Assembly: GCF_050947875.1 (NCBI RefSeq)
Contig: NC_134568.1
Span: 212,107,632-212,171,631 of the forward strand
Direction: 5' to 3'
Source: Dermacentor variabilis
Taxonomy: Eukaryota > Arthropoda > Arachnida > Ixodida > Ixodidae
Length of the DNA: 64,000 nucleotides
The number at the start of each line of letters is the position of its first letter. The stretch's first letter is position 1. A program made the translations under genes and the position numbers. Shown in pieces: positions 36,650 through 48,986 of this stretch. Under the pieces are notes generated by a model, which saw only the letters and a program-made list of their open reading frames with translations, was not told where the DNA came from and ran no database searches.

Positions 36650-36863
36650 TTGGGCTGCTGAGCACGAGGTCGCGGGATCGAATCCCGGCCACGGCGGCCG
36701 CATTTCGATGGGGGCGAAATGCGAAAACACTCGTGTGCTTAGATTTAGGTGCACGTTAAAGAACCCCAGGTGGTCAAAATTTCCGGAGTCCTCCACTACG
36801 GCGTGCCTCATAATCAGAAAGTGGTTTTGGCACGTAAAACCCCAAATATTATTATATTATTAT
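36650..36863 (+). mobile_element. SINE, head truncated, 18-bp target duplication
   Basis: The body runs from 'TTGGGCTGCTGAGCACGAGG' through 'GGATCGAATCCCGGCC' and 'GAACCCCAGGTGG' to 'GGCACGTAAAACCCC', with an ATT-rich tail (about 36845-36863). The flank TGACTTTCGGTCACGGTG at 36632-36649 recurs exactly at 36864-36881. The A box and the start of the tRNA head are missing although the target duplication is perfect. It is the youngest-looking SINE in the window. Confidence 0.92.
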
Positions 36864-36885
36864 TGACTTTCGGTCACGGTGCTTT

Positions 36886-37335
36886 CGAACGAAACATCGG
36901 ACACTCCCCGACAGCTGGGCCACGTGACTGTGACGCGCTCTTAATTATGTCCGGACTAGTCAGACCGGAAGCCGCAGACGGTTTGCTGACAGTCCGGGAC
37001 TGCATAATCGAAAAGGCCCAATGTGTTGCAGGGAACACGGTGAAAGACTCATCCGCGCTTATCTACAGCAGCGCTGCGGAAGCTGTAAGACCACAATACG
37101 GTGTCCGTGACGCCACTTGAATACGCCCTGTGTACGAATTACGTGACCAAAGCAGCGATTGTTCCTAAAGAGTTTGTGTCATCTCTCGTCGTGCCATGTG
37201 GAAATTTGGTGTATTCAACAAACCCTGCTATGCGCAAAATCATCGATAAGTGCGCGCTCGCACGTGCAGGATCCTGGCTTTATTGAGGGTGCCCAAAACA
37301 TGTACGTCTGGAACTGTACACAAAACAAAGCACAG
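36886..37335. other. Unassigned DNA
   Basis: A frame at 36749-37120 begins in the SINE and is not a gene. Nothing else was recognised. Confidence 0.3.
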
Positions 37336-37570
37336 ATTTAATTGGGGGGGGGGGGGGTATTACGTGCCAAAAGCACGATCTAATTGTGAGGCACACCGTT
37401 GTGGGGGACTCCAGATTAATTTTTTACCAGCTGTATTTCTTTGGCCTTTACCCAAATCTAAAAGCCACGAGCGTTTTTGCATTTCGCCGCGACCGGGAGC
37501 CGAACCCGTGAGCTCGTGCTTAGCAGCGCGACGTCGTAGCTATGCTGAGCCACCGCGGCGGATATATAGT
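37336..37570 (-). mobile_element. Diverged SINE, minus strand
   Basis: On the minus strand a head 'CCGCCGCGGTGGCTCAGC' with an A-box-like word comes first, then a B-box-like 'GGGTTCGGCTCCCGG', a body with 'AAATGCAAAAACGCTCGTGG' and the 3' end 'GCTTTTGGCACGTAATACCC' followed by C13. Sequence between the blocks is poorly conserved. Confidence 0.75.
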
Positions 37571-38865
37571 ATGCAAAACATTGTTCCGGGCCAGCCTGAC
37601 TCCGAACCACGTTGCCATTGATTTATTGATTTTAGCAAAGCGACACCGCGTGCTACGGGAGTAGCTGTAGTAGAGGGCTCTGGCCAAATTTTGGCCTGAG
37701 ATTATTTAACGTGTACATGGAATGTAAGCATACGAAAGTTTCTGTTCTGGTCTCCTATGCGAATGTTGTACCCGTGTCAGACGGGCACTCACAAATTCTT
37801 CTAGGTTAAGAGAGCCCGAGACTTTCTAAGGAAGTTCGAGCTCATGGAAGTTGTGGTCGTATCACACGGCCAAATAAGGAGTTTTTAAGTGTAGCCGCCA
37901 GAGGCGTATTCAGCGGTGTTTGGGTTTTGTAAAAGTACAAGAATGTAACTTCTAATTACCCTCGTAGCTATCATAGTTAACGCTCCTTCCATGAGATATT
38001 CAACATATCTGATGCGAAAGACATGCATACACCTCAATAAGATTACGTGTGCTTACTAAACATAGCAGGGCTGACAGAGACGCTAGCCACCCTGTGCTTA
38101 TCTGTGTTTTCTTTTGCTGCGTGGCGAGTTGGTCCTGTGTTCTGCTCCCCGGACCCCGAACTGCTGCAAACTATACTAAAACGCAACATTTCGTGCGTGT
38201 CTACCCTTGTCTACCCTGCCGGTGTCAGTCACGAGTGACCACACCGACCACTGCACGACTAGCCCGACAAAGGCCGCGTTTACACGAACCCAACGCGAGC
38301 GGATCCAATCGGGAATTGGGCTTACCGAGCCCGACGTGACCGCGTTTGCAGGAACTCGCTGTTAGATACGGGACCTTTTCCTGAGCCTCTTTCGAGTTCA
38401 CCAGACCACATCGAATCGTGCCACAGCTAATTAAGGAGCGCAGAAGCACATCTACCCCGTTCCCGAGGCGCGGCACGTGCAAGCGAGTTGGCGTCCCCCA
38501 CCTCTTACGCTGCAGGTGGAGCGATTCACTGCTTGACTCTTCCCGAAAGTGTAGCGAGAGCCTGGCACGGTTCCAGGTAACATACGGCCCGAGCAAAGCT
38601 GCTTTGTAGCACTGAAACGTCGCCCCTTCCGCCTATTGTGACGGAGCTTGTAAGCCAGCGAGGCAAAAGCGTGGCAGTTTGGGCGAGTTGGTATGTCATA
38701 ACTGTTTAAGGCTAGTAGCGCAGCTCAGGACGAGCAAAAAAGGAAAGAGGTAGGGGTAATCAAAGGGAGCGGAAAACAGGGTGAAAACAGGGAAAACAGC
38801 GAGGCAATACCGCAGAGAGAAGTAAGCGCTCGGACAATTGGGGCCCAAGCAGCGACCCTGTGCGC
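37571..38865. other. Mostly unassigned DNA with two repeat pieces
   Basis: Near 38268-38345 'CGCGTTTACACGAACCC' and related words resemble those at 39540-39735, so a GC-rich repeat has copies on both sides of the LTR at 38870. At 38675-38760 'GTTTGGGCGAGTTGGTATG' recalls the sequence beside the foldback at 5796. No coding domain. Confidence 0.4.
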
Positions 38866-38869
38866 CGGG

Positions 38870-39270
38870 TGTGACAATTGCACGGGCGCCTACCATTGGC
38901 CGAAAATGACACCTGAGCGGGCTCGCCGATTGGCCGAAAATGGCGCCACCTGAGCGTGCTCGCCGATTGGCCGAACGTGACGTGACTTCGATACACCGAA
39001 GGGCTTAAAAGCCGGAGACCGGGAGCACCAAGATAGCATTCCTTCATTCATCTCTTTCGAGCGTCTTGCCACGGGCCGCAGCGTCCGAGTTGCTGCCGGC
39101 CCGTAATGACTTTATGACTGTTAATTTCTTTGTACTCTCACTGTAAATTATGTAAATAAACCTCCAGTTTTTCAGCCCGACGTCCTCCTCAACCTCGGCC
39201 AACTCCCGCCCCCAACGGCAAGTTCCAAAAATCTGGGGGACAGCAATTGGTATCGTCTCCAGATCCAACA
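38870..39270 (+). mobile_element. LTR of a third family, plus strand
   Basis: A TG...CA segment from 'TGTGACAATTG' to 'CAGATCCAACA', followed by a primer-binding site. Inside, three 'ATTGGCCGAA' words (inverted CCAAT-type, near 38893, 38929 and 38966) sit in a partly tandem array. A TATA-like 'GGGCTTAAAAGCC' lies near 39000 and AATAAA near 39155. This is the order of a U3-R-U5 promoter-terminator unit. The left edge is inferred only from the TG and is less certain than the right. Confidence 0.7.
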
Positions 39271-39480
39271 ACTGGTGGCAGCGCTAGGGATGAACCTTCG
39301 TCCAAAGAGATCAAATATCGCTTCTGACGAGTCTGGACAACGACGGCACACAGCGTCGAGCCGAGACACCAACGCGTTCGAACTGGGCTTCCGGTTTCAT
39401 CTGCCGTCTGCAACAGTTCTCTTTCGTGGGTCTTACCGCAGAGGTTGCACTGCACAGTGCCTTGTCTTGGCCTTGTCCTG
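39271..39480 (+). mobile_element. Primer-binding site and start of internal region
   Basis: 'TGGTGGCAGCGCTAGGGATG' begins at 39273, 2 nt past the LTR, and resembles the site at 10259. A 68-codon frame (39275-39481) opens in it but shows no Gag domain, so the internal region is truncated or decayed. Confidence 0.65.
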
Positions 39481-39750
39481 ATACTATTCCCGCTGTTGGT
39501 ACGTAAATCGCGACGTCTCAATGTTCTCGCACAAGTCTCGGCGCAGGCGGGCCGGACCCATCCGCGTTTACATGCGCACTGCAGACGGGCTGGGCCAACC
39601 TACCCCGTGCAGTCGGGCTGGCTGAGCCTGTGGCGACTCTTGTTCAGTCCGGCCGGCTTGCGTTTACACGAGCTCGACATAGTCCAGCCCGACAAGCGGA
39701 CTCGATCCGATTCTGTCGGGTTCGTGTAAACGCTTTGAAAGACGAGAAAA

Positions 39751-39796
39751 ACAAAACTCTCGACCAAGGCCAAGCGGCCTTGGTCGAGAGTTTTGT
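39751..39796. repeat. Perfect 21-bp hairpin with a 4-nt loop
   Basis: Positions 39751-39771 and 39776-39796 are exact reverse complements around AAGC. It follows the GC-rich repeat at 39540-39735. It could be the tip of a palindromic element or a transcriptional hairpin; no partner feature is visible. Confidence 0.9.
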
Positions 39797-39799
39797 GCA

Positions 39800-41415
39800 G
39801 AAGCAAGCGAACTGTTGCTGAATTGTGCTTTAACGCTCATTTACTTCAATAGAAACTAAACACGCGCAACATCAATTTTCACGCGAACAATAATTAAATC
39901 ATCAGTTTTACAAGTATGGGCACGAGAGTACTCCCTTCAGCCGCCTAGGGAGATCGCCGACCTCTCGTAACGAAATGCCCCGTTGAATTCCCTTAGTGGA
40001 AGGGAGACCGTGTGACACCGAGCGCATCTCCCTCGAGATAAATAAGACGGAATTGAAAGGGAGTTTGCGGGTGCCCGTGTGACGAGTTATACTGCCGCGG
40101 CAGGAAATCGGAGCCGCGTCTTCGTTCTCAGTGACTGAACATCACCGAGCTAACGCGGCGAGTCTCTTGCTCTAAGTATCACTGCTTCAGCGGCCAGCTG
40201 CACTGCAATGGCATTAACGCCCAAGTAGCACCGGTCCCGGGTGCATTGTTTTACGAAAGATAGCGCCTCTCACGTCCAACCCTTTTTTCCTCCCCGCATC
40301 AACAAGATCTGCGCGCGCGAAGCGAACGCGTATTTTCGTGCTATGCTCCCAGAGGGTGCGGAGAAAAAAGGAAGGGGGGTGGGGGGGAGGCACTGCTTAT
40401 GTCTCGCTAATGTCCATCGGATTGCTGCTTTCTCGTAAGTCGTGCTAGCAGTGCCAGAGGCATAGTAATGTTGTTTGCCACACTTGCCCCCAATATAGCC
40501 GATCCCGAATGATAAATTCCTCGTCCATAAAGATTTAACGAACGGGAACGAGATACCATGGAAGTTTCATGAGGGCGGTGAGCGGATTGGCGTCCTTTTT
40601 ATGTGTCGCTCTCGTTTCGCGCATTACGACCGCCGCGAGGACGCTGGCAACGTAGTCATCGGCTCTCGTTCGAGTCGCTGGAATCGGTATTATTATATAA
40701 CGCTGCTGCCGCCACCATGTTGCGTTGTTTCCACATTGCCCCTCCCTATGCAAAAGTGCTGAAGGCACTGACCTACTGCCAGGCGGTGATTTCGGTCTGA
40801 AATGTTTTTGCCTCAATACATCGTGAAATGAAAACACGTATAAAGCTGCGCTCAAATTTCGCATTGGGGAGTATCGTAATCGTCGCACTTTTGTTTTTTT
40901 TTTTTACTGTATACCCTTTGGTTACGTGGCGTCCTGCCGGTCCGAATGAAGTATCACGCTCGATATTAATCTCGCTCGGAGGCTGTGCGTATATATAGTG
41001 CAACACGCCGGCTTGTCAAACGATATGTGATGACTTCGCGCCGAGCATTTTCTGACGATGGTTGCGAAGCGAATTGTTAGATGAATGCCACTTCTCGAGG
41101 AAATGGAGAGAGAGAGAGAAATGGAGGGAGGGAGTAGGGATTTTCGTCTGAGCGCTGAACTGGGAAAGAGCGCGCCTGTCATTCGGTCGTACAGTTTGTC
41201 TATTATTGTCGTGTTATGGGCCTGACGTTTGCAGTTTGTTGCTAAAGAACAGTATTACTGATGAAGTGATGGGTACACAAGGTATACTGTGTTCCCCCCC
41301 CCCTTTTTTTTTTGCAGAGTCGCCAAGGTTACAACGAAATCTTGTTTTATGAATTTAAGTGACCGTGGTTAACGCGAAAAAAGATTCAGAAGTATGTTCA
41401 GTAAAGAAACATTTA
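39800..41415. other. Unassigned DNA
   Basis: Short frames, a G-rich run near 40375-40390 and a T13 run near 40893. No domain, RNA gene or repeat ends recognised. Confidence 0.3.
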
Positions 41416-41419
41416 AAGT

Positions 41420-41508
41420 GAAAAAACCAGCGAAAACCAAGACGCAGGGCCAGAAGGAGGCCCACTGTGTGCCTTCTGGTCCTGCATCTTGGTTTTCGCT
41501 GTTTTTTT
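41420..41508. repeat. Foldback, about 37-bp arms
   Basis: The left arm runs from the A-run near 41421 ('CCAGCGAAAACCAAGA', then 'CCAGAAGG' ending near 41457). The right arm starts 'CCTTCTGG' near 41472 and ends in a T9 run. The two arms pair with two or three mismatches around a 14-nt loop. Confidence 0.85.
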
Positions 41509-41509
41509 T

Positions 41510-42295
41510 TCTTTGAACAGGAACCAACTGGCCCAGCAGTTCACGCTTCTAAGTTACAAAAACGTACAGGGTATGTACACCCATGGAAATGTCCCGCGTA
41601 TTCTGACATCCACTGCAGTTGTATACGTTGAAAAATCGAGCCGCGAGCGACTGACCGGAAACGGTCACTCGTCGACCGAAGCGAGCATTTGCCGCCAAGT
41701 CGGTTGCGTGACCTCCGCCACTCGCGGGTGTCAAGGCGCCCCGAGGATCGATGGGGGCGGAATGCGAAAAAAAGCTTGTGGACCGAGCTGCACGTCATGG
41801 GGAAATGTGCTATAGCTCGGGAACTCCTTTCTAAATGTATGGGAGCGGAGGAATTGCTTTGCTCGATATGGTACTGAACCAGTTCAGAAGATGATAGCGT
41901 ATAAAGAGAAACTTAATAAAAATCGCCAAATGTTGAAATCTGAGCTACGTCTATTGGGACATATGTAGCGTAAAAGATCAATATACTACGCCGCTTTTGA
42001 GTACGCGGCTAATTTTTGTATACAGTGTAGGCAGTGACATTAATTTTAAGCTTTAGTGAAATTATTAGCTACCAACATCTAAACGACCGAATAGGAGACT
42101 CATACTTCTTTTTTTGTGCAGGGCTACGGAAGTTGCCGGTTTTCTGAAAATTGCCGGTTTTCTGCAATTTCAAAATTCCAATGGTCGCGAAGACTTCCTT
42201 TTCTCTTATGCGCAACGCATTTTTTTTTTTTTTCAGAACTGCTTAGCGCGATTGTGTAATGAAAGCATTACTGCGTCGTTCATGTCCGACTCTTC
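41510..42295. other. Unassigned DNA
   Basis: Near 41750 'GATCGATGGGGGCGGAATGC' resembles a short block of the SINE body, but the flanking SINE blocks are absent. Nothing else recognised. Confidence 0.3.
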
Positions 42296-42299
42296 AATT

Positions 42300-42485
42300 A
42301 CCGTATTTGCACGTAAATAACGCGACCACAAATATGACGCTAGGGGGGACTTCCGGCCCCTGCGAAAAATATATTACGCTTGCACGTTTCACGAAGCCGA
42401 ACATAACGCGAGGAGCGTTCTGAGGCCGGAAATTAGAAGAAAAAGGAAGAAAGAAAACGCTCGCGTATATTCGTGCAAATACGGT
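42300..42485. mobile_element. Small TIR element (MITE), 186 bp
   Basis: It begins 'ACCGTATTTGCACGTAAATA' and ends 'TATTCGTGCAAATACGGT', inverted repeats of about 20 bp with small differences, with 'CGCG' blocks just inside both. It is too short to code for a transposase. The target duplication is unclear. Confidence 0.75.
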
Positions 42486-44750
42486 GTCCCGGATGATGTA
42501 ACAGAACTGCGCTGGCCAACCACCAAACTGGGCCGCTATCTTGTACGCGTTCGAAAAGCCGACGTTCGGTTTCGCCCCGCGCGATTGTCCAGGCTGCGCC
42601 AAGGTGCGAGTCTCGTTTCGCGGGTGAACGAAACTGCGTACGTGCCCGTCTCGTTTTAAGAATTTCACCTCTCGCAGCCTCCCGCTTGTTTTCTTCTTCG
42701 TTCGACATTTCCGTACTAGTTGTCGCGGTACTGTAGTAACGAACGAACCAGGCCGGTCAAATATCTGCTCGAGGCATAGCTCCCCCAGTTTCTCGCACTC
42801 GAATACGGACGGGACTCACCGTCTCAGCTTTGACTTGCTCCGACGTCACCGTGATCCAGCGGTAGTTCTCGCACTGCTTCTCACTGGCGACGTGCACGTC
42901 TGCTGGCCAACGCTGTTGTTGCCTCCTTGATAGAACGCAAGCGCACGAGACGGGTTTGGCCACGTTGCCCAAGTCTAAACTTCGTCTTCCTTTATGCGGA
43001 ACGAACGTTGTCTCGCGCATTGACAAGTCCCTTAGATTTGATGATGATGATCATTATGCGCTTTGGGACAGCCCACTGTAGGGGAAAGACCGCGAACCGA
43101 GTGGCGGGATAAATGAACCAAATTATATGTAAATTAAATGTATTAATTAAACTGCTCTCGAAATAAAGAAAATAAGGTGTAATAAAGTTGGAGATGGGGG
43201 AGGGGGGCATCTGAAATAGACAAAATGCAAAGTCGAACGAGAAAATGACTTAATTCAATAAAGAAAGTGCGCAACCGTGCCTCAGTCGTACAAGGACCAA
43301 CGCAATCGGGTAACTGCTTCCACTTGAGAATAGTACGCAGAAATTGGCGTAGACGGCAGCGGCGGACTTGTAGCAATGCCACACTGGTGCAGTATTGGTT
43401 GTGCACTACAGACGCGCGGCCACATGACACAGCATGACGACGCTAACGTTCCCAAACGTGTTTTCAAAGACGTGTAATGTAGCATACGTGTTTTACATAT
43501 GTGTATGCTAGCAGGTTAGTTTATTTAGCTTGATTACGTATGTTGTGCTGCGCGTGCGGACAAAGGACGAAGTACAGACGTTTGTCCTGTGTTTGCCGGC
43601 GATTGTCCGTTGTCCGTTATCAAGTTTATTGCAGAAAGTCATGTAGGAGTTACGTGTTAAAGTTCTATACGGCAAAACTCCCGGAGTTTATAAAGAACTG
43701 ACAGGGGTACTCCTGTGATTACATAAATAGGCTAATTATACAAAGAGAGCGAGCAGTAATGCATTATCTCTTCGTTAGTAAGCACTTATACAATTAGTTC
43801 TTTACAACAGTCGGCAGACTCCACCGCCCGCAGGAATAATTAGCCATATCTGCAGCTTCTTATACGGGACAGCCAAACTAATTCATATTATTCGGCCATT
43901 TTCGCGAAAGCTCGCACACTTGCGGTTTTCATGGAAAACTATGCCACGTGACTTGCCAGGATTGTATTGCAGAATCGGAGGGGCGCTTCCTCCGCACTTG
44001 CGGCGACCAATATGATCATCTTTGCTAGCTGACATTACAAACGGTGCTGCGAGCGGATGACAGAAAATAATGGCATAATTTGCCCCGCCAATTTACGCCT
44101 GTTCGGGCACGCGCGCAGCATTATGGTTTCGTGCGGGGTGGGGGTGAAGGGGGTCTTCGAATCTGTGAAGTATGTATGGCACAACCAAAGATCGGAACAC
44201 ATCCTCGTGCGTCACTCGCGCTGCAGACAGTTACATCAAATCGGCTTATAGCCTCATCTGGAACGCGAAGACAGCTCAGGAACATAATCGCTTTTCGGGT
44301 CTGTTCTTAGTGCCGACAGGTATGTTACGAACTCGAAAAAGCAATCTTTTGGTTTCAATAGCACGGTTAGAAGTCAGCGCAGCAACGTCTCCATGTGTGT
44401 GGGCAAAGTAACTGTCTCCTAGTGTTTCTTCAGGTACAAAAATTTTCTTCGCCTAATCGCTGAGATGATGCAACACCGATTGCGTGGTGTCATGTATTGT
44501 CATGTTGATGCTGCATCCGGGATTTTGATCTTGATGTATTCCAAAGACACGCCGCGGTTGCTTTTCGCCGCATGTGACTCCACAGTGGTGTAGATGAAAT
44601 TAGTTTCAATATTCTCGAAAGCTGATGGCGACAACAGGATGAAGCCAATTCCGTAGGGTCCCTGAACTCATCTGGCTTCATATCAGGGGTGACTTTTTTA
44701 CGTTATCGGTTCCAAGTTAAGAAGGATCGAAGGTAATGTCAAATATAATG
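42486..44750. other. Unassigned DNA
   Basis: (GAT)n-like 'GATGATGATGATCATTATG' near 43040 may be the tail of an RTE-type LINE, but no LINE coding adjoins it. Other frames have no domain. Confidence 0.3.
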
Positions 44751-44751
44751 T

Positions 44752-44996
44752 ACAGTGCTCAGCGACTGAAACGCGATTCTCTGACAACATGGCGGCCGGT
44801 ACTTTACTGCGCCATCGGTGGGCGCCGTTGACACTGAGACGATGCTTTTTTTTGTGTCACATGAAAACGAGAATCTTTTTGATGCATCGCAGCTGCGTTC
44901 GGCCTCCTCGGCGATCACCCAGCGATCACCGGTGGCACAAAAAGCGCCGGCCGCCATGCTGTCTGATGTCCGCGTGTCAATCGCTGAGGGGATCTT
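44752..44996. mobile_element. Candidate TIR element, about 245 bp
   Basis: The left side reads 'CTCAGCGACTGAAACGCG', then 'ACATGGCGGCCGG' and 'CCATCGGTG'. The right side, reverse-complemented, reads 'CTCAGCGATTGACACGCG', then 'GCATGGCGGCCGG' and 'CCACCGGTG', in the same order. The TIRs are about 70 bp and imperfect. TA precedes the left end. No transposase. Confidence 0.65.
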
Positions 44997-44999
44997 AAG

Positions 45000-47900
45000 A
45001 TGATGTAGCACGGCATTTTAATGTGTAGCGAAACGCCTAACAGCTTATAGCTGTTTTACTTACGAACTCCCCAAACTCGCTGAAGGTGTCAAATAATTGA
45101 TTTGCATGCGTAAAATCATAAGTGTTCGAAAGCATTTGTGCGACACTTTATTTCATGAATGTTCCGTTGATGGTCAGTTCTTGAAATTAAGAGGTAAGCT
45201 TGTGCAAGGATACTGCGCACGTTAAACTCTATGCAGAAGTTGGAGCTTCTTATTCCGCGACGTTTAGATAGCGGGTCCAATTTCATGCTCATCTGTGGTG
45301 GACGCGATTCTAGTACGGGTGCCATAGTTGCTTATATGATAAACCGGCGCGGCACGACTTTAGGACATGTTTTAGCATTAGGCATAAGCTGGTAAATTCG
45401 GCGTACCATACTTCGCGGGCGTAGGTCCCAATCGGTATTGCATTAATTAGTAAAGCAGAAAATTTCGGTGGAGCCTCAGGAAAATTCCGGCGTAGACAAT
45501 TAAATGTTGGCAGAATTTTCGAAAAGGCGTACTTTTTGTTTCTTTGTTCCTAGGGAAGATTTGCTTTGAAATACACGTCTAGGTACTCAGCTGTATTATG
45601 GGGCACATGCCCTGAATATTTTTCAGCTGAACTGACGTACAGTTGCGAGTAAATGTGTATTCGTATTTAGCAGCGTTTATCGACATGCTCCATTTTTTAC
45701 GTCGCTGCTGTATACCATCCAAATATTAAATATACGACGCATCACTCGGGTTACTAGCGCAACGCAGTCGTACGCGGGCAAACGTACTTCGCAGATCAAA
45801 CATTCTACAGTATCGGTTCTGGTGTACGTTAATACTGTCAAGGTTATGATTTCGAAAACCCACTATCGGAACGCACACTCGCCACTGAAATAGGTGTTTC
45901 AACGCAAAACCTCTTGTCGTCGAATTACTGACCATTTCATGCGAAAGTCGGGTTGTGCTTGACCTTTTTGCGCTAGTCTTGCGCGTCGAAATTGTTTTTA
46001 CTAAGCGCGTTTGCACTGAGCGCTTCGAGTCTAAGCCTCACAACACTTACGTATATATTGTCCGAAAGGTTTCTGAATTCTAGCTTGATGCTTCTGCGAT
46101 CGGATTGTGAACATTATTTGCTGAAGGAATTGCCATGTTCAAAGTCAAAGCCCAACTGTCTGGAAGGGGAAAAAAAAAAACGAAGACATAACTTCGTCTG
46201 TCGGCAATCTGACGTTACATACCGCTGAGTACATTGCTCCGAGTACAGCGGCCGTGGAACATTTCCAAGAGTGGCGAAATATCTACAGCACAAGGTGGAT
46301 TATCAGCCACCGATTGCTTAAGCTATGCCCCCGCCCCTCTAAGGCTGGAGAAGTGGGGTCCCGCCATCTTCCCACCCTTCCTTTCTCCCTTGTTGACACG
46401 AACCCACAGCCGGAATGCAAGGTACTATCGCTACGACGCGAAACCGCGTGGCAAAGCGCTCTCGCTTCTCGTACTGAGCGCGATAGTGCGTCGTTCACCT
46501 GTTGGCAAGTGCGTTCGCCTCCACTTTGATCACCGTCGTCACTCACTGCTATGTGGTGTAATTGGACGCCACCCTACAGGTGGCGTCCACGTGCTCGCCC
46601 CAGCGGCTGCTCTCTTTATAACAGAAACAGATCTGGGAGGCATGTTTTCGCTGGCTGCATGCGCCGGAAGTGATTTGGAAGGCGGAAACGTGTCATAGAC
46701 GCCTTGTTTTAGACATCGCCTATTGGTTGTTGCTATGAGGCCTGTGGGTGCTGTGGCGTTGCACTACCTCGGGCTTCGGGCTGCGTTACAAACTATCGCG
46801 AGGGTGCACATCGTGTACTGGCGCTAAGATCGGCCCACTAAGTCGCCAGCTCTCATAACGTGGTCTTAGGGAATGTCCCAGCGTTGATTATAGTGTCTCC
46901 GAGATCGACCCAGTTTACTCGGTCCAAACAAAGGGGAGCAGCCAAAGAAAAGTTCAGTTTAAAATAAAAGAACGAAATTCTGTGGGCCTCTATTGTAGCC
47001 GAGAGTGCGTCAAAGCAGGAAGTGCAGATATTTTTTTTCTTCTCTGTTCTCTCTTACGCGATAGTTTCTTTTTCCACTTGAACCACTTCCCGTGGTCATT
47101 GGTCGGTATAATGGCGTTTCTAACCGTAAACCAGCTCACTGACCGAGACATGTGGCGAGGGTGAGAGATATGTATGTTTCTCGCCGAGTAGACTACGTCG
47201 GAGCGGTTGCGAGGCTGACGAATCTCCTTATATGCCCATCTATACTGGCCTGTAAGTGCCGATGATCGGCTTTTCTCTCTACTGAATGACGCGATGAAAT
47301 AACCAACGGTAGCTAAATACTCTCATCGCAAGAAATATCCACCTTCAAGCACATAATTTGTTTATCAGGGCTACGCTTTCTTTGCCTTCTTTCTCTGGGT
47401 TTGGCGCGTCAGCTCAATTGGTTTCTCGCAGGGTAAAGTGGGCCGATCCAGGAGACGGTGTTCTGAAAACTGGGCCCATGCCAGAGCCTCGTATTTCATG
47501 GTCCTGTGGGCAAGCCTTGCCGTATACATAAACACCCGCACTGGCTATCGCTGTCAGTGCTTCGCTCGTCGGGCTGTCATAATTTTTTTAGTTAGCCAGG
47601 CATATTCTCGGCCAAATTTGTGGATTGCCATTGCTGCGGTGTCCGAAGTGGTTGAAGGCAGATGCTTTACAGCGATCGTTTGATATGGCGCTTACTGATG
47701 TTTTTAGTCCACTGCGGCCGCGTTGTTCTATATGCTTATATATGCATGGCTGACATCGATACACTGCTCGTCCATGTGTCTACATAAACTGGTCAGTATC
47801 CGGGCCAGCGTATAAGTTTAACACTTCACGTTACCGGAGAGAAAAGCGAGACGGATATGGCGCGTGAGGCGTATGTTTGTGAATGGAAGTTGCCTCAGGC

Positions 47901-48267
47901 GTTCATGTCACATTTAAGCCATCGTCAGTGCCAGAACCCTAATGGCGTGTTTTTCCTAACAGTGCACTGTTAAAAGCCTTCGATAGAAAAAAGTGAGAAA
48001 AAGAATAGAAGATATAGCAATTTGTTAAGCTTATATATTTCTATTGTCTTCTACCGTCTCCACCGATCATCGGCTCAGAAGGCACTAAAGGCACTTGTGT
48101 GCTTTCTGAGAACGTCTTGTGCGAGCGCCTTTGAATCTGTAGCGCTGTTCGTGGACGTCTCTCTACTCCCATCTCTTTCTCTCCCCTTCTTTCTATTCAC
48201 CTACTCTCTTGCCCTAGCGCAGGGTAGACAACCGGACTCTTGACTGGTCAACTTTCCAGCCTTCCTT

Positions 48268-48270
<3 letters not shown>
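45000..48270. other. Unassigned DNA with one short hairpin
   Basis: At 46563-46573 and 46579-46589 there is a perfect 11-bp inverted repeat (TGGACGCCACC). A 154-codon plus frame at 46234-46698 spans it but has no domain and overlaps other frames. No other feature recognised over this long stretch. Confidence 0.35.

Positions 48271-48271
<1 letters not shown>

Positions 48272-48319
<48 letters not shown>
48272..48319. repeat. (TA)24 microsatellite
   Basis: An uninterrupted alternating TA run, 48 bp. Confidence 0.96.
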
Positions 48320-48321
<2 letters not shown>

Positions 48322-48986
48322 TATAGGTATTTTCTGTTGGCTCATCTTTCTGTGATTTCACCAAAATAATGTTTATTGCTTTCCCATATTTTTCCAGAAC
48401 AAAATAGTTCATTCAATTAAGGCAGTGACTTTTACTTCTCTCATGACTAGCTTCTATGTCGCATGAAAAAGATTCTGAGATGCGGTTGTAACAGATCATA
48501 CATGTATGCGCGTGCAGATAAGCACGCTCCCTAGAACATGAGGTGTGATCACTGACAGGGTATCTGGTGTTACCTTACCCGGCACTACGCCACACATCGA
48601 AGTATCCACTGTACCCATGCTCTGAGCGGTATGACTTGCCCTGATTGCTGCTGTATCTTATTCAGAAACTAAGGCCAATAGGCTTGCGCATATGAGGTTC
48701 ATCTGCCAACACTTGCGTAGCTGGGGAAGCCGCGCACACATGTTAATTAAGGATAATAGATAGACCTAACAAATAGCATCTCGCTGACCGTATTGATGAC
48801 ACTGTTTTTTCACTTTACCGTATGTGGATCGACAAATACCTGACTAGGACCATAAACAGAACTCTTATTTTTTAAATGTAACATAATCTATCTTCCATTG
48901 AAATAACTTTTCTGTAGTAAAAATGGAAACTTTCCCTTTTTTTTTTATTCGTCTTTTCACATTTTTCTTACATTGCGGGCGACCCT
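48320..48986. other. Unassigned AT-rich DNA
   Basis: No domain or repeat recognised apart from T-rich runs near 48940. Confidence 0.3.

Noticed and set aside
41745..41775. A SINE fragment based on 'ATCGATGGGGGCGGAATGC'.
   Set aside because: Only one short block matches and the neighbouring SINE blocks are absent.
43036..43055. GATGATGATGATCATT as an RTE LINE tail.
   Set aside because: No LINE 3' UTR block adjoins it, unlike at 26800 and 52530.
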